A stretch of 64,000 nucleotides of DNA from Mytilus edulis. Its lineage: Eukaryota > Mollusca > Bivalvia > Mytilida > Mytilidae. Shown here in pieces: positions 22,510 through 31,847 of the stretch. Position numbers and translations under genes: made by a program. The notes beneath the pieces are model-generated. The model was not told the DNA's origin and searched no databases. It saw only the letters and a list, made by a program, of their open reading frames with translations. The stretch lies in the NCBI RefSeq assembly GCF_963676685.1, contig NC_092348.1:19691386-19755385 (forward strand), read 5' to 3'. The first letter of the stretch is position 1; each line of letters starts with the position of its first letter.

Positions 22510-22838
22510 ATTTGGTAGTGGCTATTTGACCGGCACCGGAAAAATAGCAAATTTGCTATTTAGCCGGCACTGAATAAAACTGTTGATTGGTGGGATTAGT
22601 AGAGAATAAGCCGAATAATAATTTAAATAATTTAAAATCATTTTATCAAAATATCAAGCATTAATAAAAATACAGTACAATCAAAAATAAAATATTGAAA
22701 ATGTTCATGAATAAATGATTTATAACTTTATCATGTTAACTTTATAATATTAATCAAAAGCATGAACACACATTTGTATATCACAGTGTAGATACTATTC
22801 TGTACGCTATCCGGAAGTCGCGATTTTCGAAGCGATAA
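22510..22838 (+). repeat. Repeat with inverted, interrupted partner at 36404-38220
   Basis: The left end GTGGCTATTTGACCGGCACC and the right segment from TAATCAAAAGCATGAACACA to GAAGTCGCGATTTTCGAAGC recur inverted at about 38175-38210 and at 37875-37915 plus 36404-36465. AATAGCAAATTTGCTATT (22543-22560) is a perfect 18-bp palindrome next to the left end. Confidence 0.75.
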
Positions 22839-23369
22839 CTTTTTGGATCACATTTTAAATTTAATGGGTATACTGAATTAAACGGTAAGTTGATCATCTG
22901 TACATTGCTTAATGATTAATTCAGCCGACATCGATATTCTCAAATGGTTTAGAATTAAATTCCGCACATTCATTATTCGTATCTTTGCCTTAATCAAGAG
23001 ATTTTCAAGTGCATCACTAAGAAAAATCAATCGGCGAACCTAAAAACAATCTTTTTATCCTCTTAGTGTACAAATTAAAGTAAAAACCTGACTTAATTAA
23101 CTAAATGAAGTATATTTCAAGTGGTGGTAAAAGTTTCAACCAGATCCTTGAAGCCAGAAATAAGAAAATTACACTTGTTTGAATTTCTCACTATACGATC
23201 AGTCTCGCTTGTATATTTTAAAACTGTATGATCAGTCTTTATGTCACTGTATTCTAGTGGTGATTTCAAAGTTATTTACGATACATTAGAAGGTGGCATT
23301 TTTCTAAATAACACAACAATATTTCAATACATTCACATCCTGAAAACTTATGAAACATGTTTTAGCTTG
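22839..23369. other. Intergenic DNA, no gene
   Basis: AT-rich sequence up to the LTR element. The ATAG at 23370-23373 is the left target duplication. Confidence 0.55.
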
Positions 23370-23373
23370 ATAG

Positions 23374-23688
23374 TGTTGTATCTTTACCCTAAGCCCGGGT
23401 TCTCCCTATTAGGAGTAGACAACTGATACCATTCTCCCTGCCAGGAGTAGACGATGGACACCAATGGGCCACTGGTTGGATACAGCGGATGTCAGAGCCT
23501 GCGCACGCCTGCAGCGCCCTCTTCAATCTAATGGTCAACGAGGTTAGACGTTAACCACGAAGAAACAGTTAACAACGCCCGAGTAATAGGTAATTACAGT
23601 ACTTAAGCCTAAGTCCTTCTATATATATAAAGTCCAGGTCGGGTCCTTTCAAGGGAAATAGTCTTTCCCCAAGACGAACACCACATTA
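23374..23688 (+). repeat. 5' LTR
   Basis: 315 bp, begins TGTTGTATCTTTACCC, ends CACATTA. A strong TATA box (TATATATATAAAG) lies at 23621-23632, where a U3 promoter is expected. The ends are TG...TA, not the usual TG...CA. Confidence 0.97.
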
Positions 23689-23689
23689 T

Positions 23690-23707
23690 TGGTAGTGCGG
23701 GTGGTTC
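23690..23707 (+). promoter_or_regulatory. Putative primer-binding site
   Basis: TGGTAGTGCGGGTGGTTC begins one base after the 5' LTR. The TGG start matches the complement of a tRNA CCA end. The tRNA was not identified. Confidence 0.7.
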
Positions 23708-23955
23708 GGACACACATGGTGTGACCTAGTTAGCCATTTTGGTCAGGGGATTCTGACCAGGTGCAATCAAGCGTGATTGGCAGAATTAATTTGGCTATTC
23801 TGAGACTTTGCAGTTGGGATTAGGCTTAAAAGAAGAGCTTTAGAAGCGGTACCAAGCGTTGTATGATAAGTTTTTCACTGTCTGTGAAGGTTTTCAAACT
23901 TTGTTCAAGTCATTGATTTTTTCAGATTGAGTCTCGCGTGATTTCGTGTGACAAG

Positions 23956-24101
23956 GTAACAGCGATACTTGAGATCAATACCGGAAGTGATTTCCGTGAT
24001 TTGTTTACATATGCAATACACATCTTTGCTATTTGTAAACGGCATTTAAATCAATAAAGACTTGTTTTTTATTTTGTTATTGTTTTGTCATTTATTTATA
24101 G
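23956..24101 (+). promoter_or_regulatory. Candidate intron in the 5' leader
   Basis: A donor-like ACAAG|GTAACA at 23955/23956 and an acceptor TTTATTTATAG ending at 24101 would remove 146 nt just before the HhH mini-ORF. The donor could also serve the acceptor before the third ORF. This is sequence-level inference only. Confidence 0.3.
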
Positions 24102-24138
24102 TGAAAGTATCACTGAATATAGGTTAATATTCAGCACA

Positions 24139-24300
24139 ATGAGTGGGTTTAAAATCAAAATAAACTCCAGTCCGGAGTCTGTTCTCCTACATGTACCTGG
24201 CATTGGTACGGCTACTGCTCGTAGAATTATAGTAATGAGAAATAATGGCATAACAATTACACCAGAAATATTGGCCCAAATACCATATATGAAAAAATAA
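24139..24300 (+). CDS. Helix-hairpin-helix mini-protein preceding gag
   Basis: A 53-residue ORF from ATG 24139. The core LLHVPGIGTATARRIIVMR fits the helix-hairpin-helix consensus (L-x-x-PGIG-x-x-x-A-x-x-II), as in ComEA and DNA-repair HhH domains, followed by ITITPEILAQIP, a second-helix-like segment. Such domains bind the DNA or RNA backbone without sequence specificity. The stop and the gag start are separated by one base (TAAAATG, 24298-24304), so the two could be translated from one mRNA by reinitiation. Its role in the element is unknown to me. A longer open frame begins at 24085 but has no ATG before 24139. Confidence 0.65.
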   Translation: MSGFKIKINSSPESVLLHVPGIGTATARRIIVMRNNGITITPEILAQIPYMKK

Positions 24301-24301
24301 A

Positions 24302-26071
24302 ATGTCCCTTGTGTCCGATATGATTGATTTTTCTCCTTGTGAATTCAATGACATGGACAATGTTGATGTCAGGTATCAAGGTCAGCCACATGAGTCACAA
24401 GACTATGAGACAGATACACATGTAAAATCACACGAGGGAGGGGCAGCAAATTTTGTGTCCACACCCTTCACCCCGGGTACTATTAGACGGGAAATTGCTC
24501 ATTTGCAAGAATTTAACACCGATACACAGAGGTGGATAGACCAACACGGTTCCACACAGGCACCTGTCCAGGGGGGTGAAATTTATCAAAAACCTTATTT
24601 AAATCAACCGGTTTTTTCTGACTCGGAGATTGCCATGGATACAGTGTGGAATTCGCAGGTTGATCGCACGTCAATGAGATCCATGCCCTCATGCATTGAG
24701 GAAAATGAATATCCAACCCAAGAGATGGACCGTTGCAGAATTTTTGAAGATAATCTGTCCTGTAGTGAGGAATCGTTACTTCCCAGCCGAACTTTACAAC
24801 CAGAAGTAATTGACCCAGCATACGGACCACATTATGTAGAATATGAACCGTCAGATAAGCCAGATTTGCCAAGTCTAGATCGGTCTATGAGTATTCAGCA
24901 TGATAGCACCACTATGATAGAGGTTCAGCTGAATCAACAACCAAGGTTAGTGGGTGAACATTGTACAGAGTACGAGTCGTCAACTGCTATGAAAGAGCAA
25001 CATTTCGAGAACACCCACCTCAACGACAGGTTCCAACAGAGCCAGACTAGGGAACCAATCAATCAGCGCAGTAGGTTGTTAGAAAATTCTGTCAACTATA
25101 TTCAACCGCCACAACCAACAGTTCAACTGCCTGTTGAACATACAGTCAACTTCAACCAACGTCAACAAGCTGTTCAACTACCTGTTGAACGTATCAACCA
25201 GCGTCAACAAGCTGTTCAACTACCTGTTGAACAGGTCATCAACCACAACCAACAAAGACAGCAAGCTGTTCAACTCCCTGTTGAACATAATGACAACTAC
25301 CCGCGATCCAATATTAGAGCCATTCATCTACTTGGTGGCCATACAGTCACCAACACACAATCAATTCAACAATCAACCCGGCATACCATTAGCAACGTAC
25401 CACATCAATCACACGGCACATCCGTGCTTAGCGGACAATTGCCTACTCAACAAGGTTTCAACAGGTCACCTCCGACTGTTGCCAACCAACCAATCAACCA
25501 CAGGGCTACAGGTCAACAACCACCTCAACCCAACATCAACAGGTCAAACCCTTTACCTGCACTTAGGTCTACACCACCCGTCAGGGAAAGGGAACCTTAT
25601 CAACAACTTCCACCGACCGCCAACAGGGCCAATCAACCACCCTGTCCCAGGTCAACAGGTCAACTACAGTCAACTAGACAACAAAACTATACCTTTCCAG
25701 TCGGTACAGCCGGACAACAAAACAGAGTGATTGATAATCAACAACATCAACCACCGATCAGCCATCCAGTTAATACACCACATATCAACAGCCATGTTCC
25801 ACCGACACAACAATTTAACAGAACAGGTCTATACCAACCTAACACCAACCAGTCAGGTTTTCAACAACCACTCAACAACACAATGGGTCAGCAGAGCAAC
25901 CGCCTCAGGCCATACATAACCAACAGGAAGTTTACAGGCAACAACCAGTGCAACATCTCCAAAATGTTACTGCACCTATACATCAGACTCAACAGCCATT
26001 TGGAAATATACCATATCAGCAAGGGAGGCCCTATCAGCCTTCAACAGCACCAAATATTGTACAAGGAATGA
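24302..26071 (+). CDS. gag: Gag N-terminal region, Gln/Asn/Pro-rich
   Basis: An open frame of 589 codons from ATG 24302. The first 200 residues are mixed and acidic (MSLVSDMIDFSPCEFNDMDN). The rest is low complexity, rich in Gln, Asn, Pro, Thr and Ser. It contains four near-identical nonapeptide-like units of QQAVQLPVE type at 25105-25290. The last part overlaps a second open frame (25819-28143) that holds the capsid and nucleocapsid. The two frames differ by -1, so they are best seen as one gag split by an indel or by programmed frameshifting within 25819-26071. I saw no strong slippery heptamer there. Confidence 0.7.
   Translation: MSLVSDMIDFSPCEFNDMDNVDVRYQGQPHESQDYETDTHVKSHEGGAANFVSTPFTPGTIRREIAHLQEFNTDTQRWIDQHGSTQAPVQGGEIYQKPYLNQPVFSDSEIAMDTVWNSQVDRTSMRSMPSCIEENEYPTQEMDRCRIFEDNLSCSEESLLPSRTLQPEVIDPAYGPHYVEYEPSDKPDLPSLDRSMSIQHDSTTMIEVQLNQQPRLVGEHCTEYESSTAMKEQHFENTHLNDRFQQSQTREPINQRSRLLENSVNYIQPPQPTVQLPVEHTVNFNQRQQAVQLPVERINQRQQAVQLPVEQVINHNQQRQQAVQLPVEHNDNYPRSNIRAIHLLGGHTVTNTQSIQQSTRHTISNVPHQSHGTSVLSGQLPTQQGFNRSPPTVANQPINHRATGQQPPQPNINRSNPLPALRSTPPVREREPYQQLPPTANRANQPPCPRSTGQLQSTRQQNYTFPVGTAGQQNRVIDNQQHQPPISHPVNTPHINSHVPPTQQFNRTGLYQPNTNQSGFQQPLNNTMGQQSNRLRPYITNRKFTGNNQCNISKMLLHLYIRLNSHLEIYHISKGGPISLQQHQILYKE
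25105..25290 (+). repeat. Tandem coding repeat in gag
   Basis: GTTCAACTRCCTGTTGAAC recurs at about 25120, 25174, 25213 and 25267, joined by CAACGTCAACAAGCT-type spacers. It encodes the repeated AVQLPVE motif. Confidence 0.85.
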
Positions 26072-28143
26072 CTCAATCAGGGTATTATGACACAGCTCCA
26101 CACTTGCCAGTGTACCCACAACAACAGCTGTACAATAACCGTCCACACACTCAGTTTCAGGATCAACGCAGTATGTCTAGTATTACGAGCTGCTCAAATA
26201 GTGATTCTGATTCATCTAGTTCTACATCAGGGGTAGTGTATCGTCGGAGTCGTCATAAGAGTAGAAGCAACAAAACACACTCTAGACTCAGTATATCAAG
26301 CAGACATGTTTCACCAGTGGAGGAGGAGGCTAGTGAACACTCATCGCCACACCGAAAGAATTCAGGCAAGAAGCATGACAAAAGGAGGTCAGACAGACAT
26401 GGTCAGTCGGAAACGGATGGTCACCATTCCTCAAGCAACCGTCATAGAGCGAAGCCAGCTCCAATGAAACAGGACAAGAAATTTTTCTTTTCGGTGCCTA
26501 AGAACCTTAAGTACACAGGGAAAGGCAACTGGAAGGCATTTTACACAAAGTTCACCGGGTACGCTGAGGCTGCCGGTTGGACGGACAAACAAAAACGAGA
26601 ACAGCTTTGTTGGTGCTTGGAGGACAAAGCTAGTGATTTTTATACAGTGCTACTGGAATCCAACAAAGACATTGCTTTTAGTACAGTAGTGACTAAAATG
26701 GTGAAACGCTTTGGTTTTCAAGAACCACAAGAAACTTCACAGATACAGTTTCAGACTATTACCCAAAAGACAGAGGAATCCCTGGCGGATTGGGCGGATC
26801 GTGTGTTATCTCTGGCAACACAATCCTTCAAAGACCTCTCTGAAGAGTACATGACAAAACAAGCAGTCATGAAATTTTGTCAAGGCTGCAACGACCCAGA
26901 GGCTGGACAACACGCATGTGGATTCAAACCAGTATCGGTTGAAAATGCAATTGATATAATTAAGTGGTATCAGCATTCAAGAAAGGCTGTGCAAGCCCAC
27001 ATTGCTCAAGGAAAAACACATGAAATCAAACAGGCGTCAGCTCCAACACCAACAGCACAAGTTAGTGACACACCATCAGTGCACGGGGTAGGCTCGTCTA
27101 AATCAAACATAGACACACGAGTATCTCAAATGGAGCAACAGCTTCGTCAACAACGAGAAGAGCAACAACAGAGCATGCAACAGATGCAAAGCCTACTGTC
27201 CTCAATGGCTTCACTTACAGAGGAAATGCGACATTCAAACAGATCTAGTGGTACTTCGCCCAGTCGGGACTATAGATCAGATAATACCTCACGTGGACGT
27301 GGTCAAGGTAGAAGAGGTGGTTATAATAATCGTGCTGGTAACCGCAGGTCACAAACCCCAGACGGGGCATGTTTTTATTGTCATGAACTAGGACATTTCA
27401 AAAGAGATTGCCCAAAGTTAAATAACTCACCTGGCAGCAAACCGCCAACTCAGAACAAGCAAACAGAACGCAAATCAGTTACAATGAAATTGCCAGAGGA
27501 CCAAGCTACAGAGGGACCATCTAATGGGTTTACAGTGGTAGGAACAATTGGGACTGCTCAACTGTTGAGAGTACAGGTAAAAATCCAGGACAAGCTAGTA
27601 ACTGCATTGATTGATACGGGCTCAGAGGTTACCATAATGCAGGACAAAGTTTTTGATTCTCTGAAAGAAAAACCTTATGTCATTAAAGAGACACTTATGC
27701 ATGGAGCAGGCCGAGAAATGCAGATGACCTGCAGAATTACTAATCCTACTCTGTTTAGTATACAGGACCTACTTTTCAATCACAACTTATATATCGCTCC
27801 AATTTACTGTGAGATGCTACTGGGCCATGACTTCCTAGCTAGTAATAATGTTATACTCAACATTGGTCAGGGATACATGTCCATCAACGACAAGACAGTT
27901 AAGCTAGTCTTAGGAGGAGAGACACCATCTGCTCAACCCTCAGTCAGCAGAATTACGATACCAAGCTCGGTAGTAGTCCCACCTAATTCAGTAATGCGAA
28001 TGAATTGTACAGTACCAGTACAGGATAATGATTTTGTGATAGAACCAAACTCGAAGACTACACTCTTGATTCCCAGATCAGTTTGTGCTAAAGGACAAAG
28101 TCCAGTTGTTTGTTTTATGAATGTGACGGACAACCCTGTCTGA
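25948..28143 (+). CDS. gag: Gag capsid-nucleocapsid and aspartic protease
   Basis: The frame is open from 25819 to a TGA at 28141; 25948 is a GTG and probably not a true start, since the frame continues the upstream gag. In order: a Ser/Arg/His-rich basic region (about 26190-26450); a capsid-like domain from GNWKAFYTKFTGYAE to the IIKWYQHSRKA helix (26520-26990); a Gln-rich coiled-coil-like stretch (27120-27240); a CCHC zinc knuckle CFYCHELGHFKRDC (27370-27411); a retropepsin with ALIDTGSEV, catalytic Asp at 27613, and the LLGHDFL flap-distal motif (about 27820). Packaging and maturation roles follow from these domains. The TGA falls in the linker before reverse transcriptase. Confidence 0.88.
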   Translation: MQHLQNVTAPIHQTQQPFGNIPYQQGRPYQPSTAPNIVQGMTQSGYYDTAPHLPVYPQQQLYNNRPHTQFQDQRSMSSITSCSNSDSDSSSSTSGVVYRRSRHKSRSNKTHSRLSISSRHVSPVEEEASEHSSPHRKNSGKKHDKRRSDRHGQSETDGHHSSSNRHRAKPAPMKQDKKFFFSVPKNLKYTGKGNWKAFYTKFTGYAEAAGWTDKQKREQLCWCLEDKASDFYTVLLESNKDIAFSTVVTKMVKRFGFQEPQETSQIQFQTITQKTEESLADWADRVLSLATQSFKDLSEEYMTKQAVMKFCQGCNDPEAGQHACGFKPVSVENAIDIIKWYQHSRKAVQAHIAQGKTHEIKQASAPTPTAQVSDTPSVHGVGSSKSNIDTRVSQMEQQLRQQREEQQQSMQQMQSLLSSMASLTEEMRHSNRSSGTSPSRDYRSDNTSRGRGQGRRGGYNNRAGNRRSQTPDGACFYCHELGHFKRDCPKLNNSPGSKPPTQNKQTERKSVTMKLPEDQATEGPSNGFTVVGTIGTAQLLRVQVKIQDKLVTALIDTGSEVTIMQDKVFDSLKEKPYVIKETLMHGAGREMQMTCRITNPTLFSIQDLLFNHNLYIAPIYCEMLLGHDFLASNNVILNIGQGYMSINDKTVKLVLGGETPSAQPSVSRITIPSSVVVPPNSVMRMNCTVPVQDNDFVIEPNSKTTLLIPRSVCAKGQSPVVCFMNVTDNPV

Positions 28144-30788
28144 CTCCAGGGTGGAATAGAAGTAGGTGAGGCACATGCTGTGACAGTAATTGAATCTATG
28201 GATGATCCTCAGGAGCTCAGTGTTGGCACTTGTTCAACCAGTAAAAAAGGTAACAGTCAAAAAGGTACACCGCCCCCACAGGAGGATCTACCAGATCACC
28301 TTCAAGAACTATTTACAACATCCAGTCAGGATTTGACAACAGACCAGAAATCAAAATTGAGAACTTTGCTTTACACGTACAGTGATGTCTTTGCAAAGAC
28401 AGAGTTTGACCTTGGTAATTTTAGTCATGTAGAACATGAAATTGATACTGGTGATGCCAGGCCTATTCAGCTCCGTATGCGGAGAACACCAGCTTGTTTT
28501 GTTCAGGAGGAGGAGGCACACCTCAAGAAAATGTTAGATGCTGGAGTTATACAACCTTCAACATCAGAATGGGCTTCAGCACCAGTGCTTATCAGGAAGA
28601 AAGATGGCGGGGTACGCTGGTGCATAGACTTCAGAAGGCTCAACTCAGTCACATCACGTGATTTATTTCCGTTGCCCCTGATAGACGAATGTCTGGATAC
28701 TTTGGCTGGAAACATATGGTATTCCAAACTGGACGCTAATAGCGCATATTGGCAAATAAAGATCAAGCCAGAGGACCGTAAGAAGACCGCATTTGTCACC
28801 AAATATGGATTGTTTGAGTGCGTCAAGATGGCTTTTGGACTTTGCAACGCACCAGGTACTTATGCCAGAGTGATGAACCTTGTCCTCAGAGGTTTAACGT
28901 GGAAAACTGTTTTGGCCTTCCTTGATGACATACTGGTTTTAGGACCATCTTTTGATGAACATCTCACTAACCTACAAAATGTATTTGCTAGATTTCGAGA
29001 GTATGGACTTAGATTAAAGCCTAAAAAGTGTGCTCTGTTCAGAACATTTGTAGAATTTTTAGGCAGGAGTGTCAGTAACCAGGGCCTCCAAATAGGCCAG
29101 CAACATTTGCAACCAGTTAGTGGTTGGGTGGTGCCTACTTGCACAAAGGAAGTTGAACAATTCCTGGGATTTGTGAACTACCACCGTTCATTTATCAAGG
29201 ACTATGCCAAAATATCTGCTCCACTGTATGAAGTGACAGGAAAAAATTTGTTTTCATGGAACCATGAACGTCAACTTGCATTTCAGACGTTAAAAGACAA
29301 CTTGCTATCTGCACCAGTACTTACTTTGCCTAACAACAAGGATTATTTCATCCTGGATACGGACGCCTCCCAAAATGCAATAGGCGCAGAACTTATTCAG
29401 GTTCAAGATGGAGAGGAACGGACCATAGCATATGGTAGCTTTGTACTTACAGCCGAACAAAAACGTTATTGCACAACTAGAAAGGAGTTGTTGGCGGTAA
29501 TTAGATTTACTAGACAGTTCAGACACTACCTTCTGGGAAGACAATTCACAGTGAGGACAGACCATAGTAGTTTGACATGGCTTGTCAATTTCAAAGAGCC
29601 CCAGGGACAATTAGCTAGATGGTTGGAAGAGCTCAGCCAATATGACCTGGTCATAAAGCATAGGCCAGGTAAACAACACATTGATGCAGATGTCTTGTCT
29701 CGTCTCCCGGATAGGTTAAAAGAATGTCCACATTATACTGCAGACACCATACTGGCAAGTTTACCTTGCAAGGGCTGTAATTACTGCCAGCGAGCACATC
29801 AAAGTTGGGCACAGTTTTTATGCGATGTAGATGAAGCAGTCCTACTGGCTAGAAAAAGGAAGCAAAAGCCAAGATTACTTAAACGAGTGGCAACAGCGAT
29901 GATGATGTTATTTGAAACACCAGAAAAGGTTTCAACCTTGAAACAACCTGCAGTAACAGTTGAATCTGCAGTTACTGACGACTGTTGTTACCCTAGCAGC
30001 TTAAACTCAATTGAGCCAATAGCGAGCCAGTCATCTGAGGAATGTGATTTACCACCATTCAGTACAGGTATGGAATTGATTTTTACTCCATCAACGGCAA
30101 GAATTGTAATGGATGACTCTTCTGATTGTGTCGTGGCAGCAATCGCCCAAAAAGAGGGCATAACTATCTCAGGTTTCAGTGAAGAGGATATAAAAACAGG
30201 CCAAGAGAGTGATCTAGACTTGATGTTTATCCTCCCGTATTTAAAAGATGGCTGTGAACCACTATCCAATGATTTGTTCCTGGCACCACCAGCAGCCAAG
30301 AGTCACTGGATTAATAAAGAAAGATTTTTCTTAGACGACAATGGTATTTTAAAGAGTCAACCCAAAACAGAGGGAGCCAATACAAGACTTGTTGTACCCG
30401 CTTCTTTAAGACAAACAGTAATGGAGCTCTGTCATGAACTGCCTAGTGCAGGACATCAAGGTGTATCAAGGACCATGTCCAAGATAAAGGACAAATATCA
30501 CTGGTATAACATGACCAAAGACATTAACTTGTTTGAACTTAGTTGTGATACTTGTAACAAGAACAAGAAAGCGAGCAGACATAGTAAATGTCCTCTGACC
30601 AAGTACCATGCTGGGTACCCTATGGAAAGAGTCCACATAGATTTTATGGGCCCTTTGCCAAAGACGAAACAAAACAATGAACATATTTTAATGATGACAG
30701 ACCAATTCACCAAGTGGACGGAATGTATACCACTACCGTCACAAACGGCTGAAGTAACTGCTCAGGCGGCTATTAATGAGGTTTTTTT
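28144..30788 (+). CDS. pol: Pol: reverse transcriptase, RNase H, integrase N-terminal part
   Basis: Same frame as the protease, separated only by TGA 28141-28143. The region up to 28180 is also open. The nominal frame runs on to 31017, but after 30788 it no longer encodes integrase. Domains: reverse transcriptase with VRWCIDFRRLN (about 28612), LDANSAYWQ and the catalytic box FLDD (about 28920); RNase H starting at DTDASQNAIGAEL (about 29355), ending in HRPGKQHIDADVLSRLP; a long linker with CKGCNYC; the integrase HHCC zinc domain (CHELPSAGHQG ... CDTC, 30430-30555); the first catalytic Asp of integrase in VHIDFMGP (codon 30640-30642). The frame then breaks in a run of seven T (30782-30788). 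Confidence 0.95.
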
Positions 30789-31748
30789 ACAAGATTTGGC
30801 TATCCATTCCAGCTATTCTCAGATCAGGGACGTAACTTTGAGAGCGCACTCTTTAAAGCAGTATGTGATTTGCTGCAAATTCATAAGGCAAGAACGACCC
30901 CATATCGTCCTCAGTCAAATGGACAGGTTGAGAGACAGAACCGCAGTCTCATGGATGCAGTCAGATGCTTTGTTGATTCACAACAAGAAAACTGGGATCA
31001 ACATATTGCTCAACTAGGGGGAGCCATGAGATCTAGTGTCAACAGGAGCACAGGGTATACACCAAACAAGCTAATGCTGGGCAGGGAAACCAATCAGCCA
31101 GCAGACCTTATGTTTGGCAGTCAGAGCGAAAGGAAGTATGAGGGTGCTGATAGCTATATCATAGACCTTGAAAAAGCTATTAAAAGTGCGCATACCATTG
31201 CTCGGGATAAGCTCAAGACCTCCCAGGAGAGAATGAAGAGAGACTATGACCTTAGGGTCTTAGAAAAATCGTACCAGCCGGGGGATCTTGTGTATGTTTT
31301 AGACACTGCCCAAATTAAGGGTAAATGTAAAAAATTAGGGTCACCATGGAAAGGGCCAGGCATTGTAATTAGTAAGGTTACCGGGTACGTGTACAAGGTG
31401 AAACTCCAAAGAGTGGTTTTTAACACTAATCATGACCGACTCAAGCCATGTGGGGATAGGAAAATTCCTGCTTGGTTAGAGGCGTGTAGGGACAAATTTA
31501 AACAAGGTATTGACGTCTTGGCAGGCAATAAGACCAAGCCTACTACACCTCAGTACTGTGTGTGTCGGGGCCCAGACACGGGTGAGACAATGGTCCAATG
31601 TGATAACTGTAGGGAATGGTTCCATTTAACCTGCATAGGTATGTCAATCCAAGAGGCCAATGAGATAGATCCCTACATTTGCCCAAACTGCCAACTTGTC
31701 CGTCCTACTCCACCTTCAAAAGATAAAAAAGAGGGAGAAAATGAGTAG
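30789..31748 (+). CDS. pol: Pol: integrase catalytic C-terminal part with PHD finger
   Basis: In the -1 frame relative to upstream pol. It holds the second catalytic Asp (SDQGRNF, Asp codon 30822-30824) and the Glu of NGQVERQNR (30930-30932); exactly 35 residues lie between them, the DD35E spacing of retroviral-type integrases. Next comes an integrase C-terminal SH3-like region (GDLVYVLDTAQIKGKCKKLG ... NTNHDRLKPC, 31280-31450). Last is a PHD finger at 31551-31695 with the Cys4-His-Cys3 pattern: CVC, CDNC, HLTC, CPNC, with Trp before the Phe-His. That Trp is part of the methyl-lysine cage in many H3K4me3 readers. The position matches that of the chromodomain in chromoviruses, so a role in target-site choice is inferred. 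Confidence 0.92.
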   Translation, partial: TRFGYPFQLFSDQGRNFESALFKAVCDLLQIHKARTTPYRPQSNGQVERQNRSLMDAVRCFVDSQQENWDQHIAQLGGAMRSSVNRSTGYTPNKLMLGRETNQPADLMFGSQSERKYEGADSYIIDLEKAIKSAHTIARDKLKTSQERMKRDYDLRVLEKSYQPGDLVYVLDTAQIKGKCKKLGSPWKGPGIVISKVTGYVYKVKLQRVVFNTNHDRLKPCGDRKIPAWLEACRDKFKQGIDVLAGNKTKPTTPQYCVCRGPDTGETMVQCDNCREWFHLTCIGMSIQEANEIDPYICPNCQLVRPTPPSKDKKEGENE

Positions 31749-31846
31749 GTAACCATATTGTGTAAATAGTCAGTTTAATTATTGTGTATTAGATACGTAA
31801 ATTGTCAGTTTAACTAATGTTTGTTTATTTTTTTCATATTTTTCAG
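31749..31846 (+). promoter_or_regulatory. Candidate 98-nt intron between pol and third ORF
   Basis: GTAACC directly follows the pol stop codon TAG, and a pyrimidine-rich tract ending TTTTTCAG lies at 31828-31846, one base before ATG 31848. The same acceptor could join a 5' leader donor to make a subgenomic mRNA for the third ORF. Confidence 0.4.
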
Positions 31847-31847
31847 A

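Noticed and set aside
24085-24138. Longer N-terminus for the HhH mini-ORF
   Set aside because: The upstream frame has no ATG and overlaps a candidate splice acceptor; ATG 24139 is the better start.
25134-25919. Two + frames (25134-25730 and 25731-25919) overlapping gag
   Set aside because: They are in the third frame of a Gln/Asn-rich repeat region and are shadows of the gag frame.
31821-31847. Start of the third retrotransposon ORF at 31821
   Set aside because: It would encode MFIFFIFFR from the pyrimidine tract of a splice acceptor; ATG 31848 starts the sensible protein.
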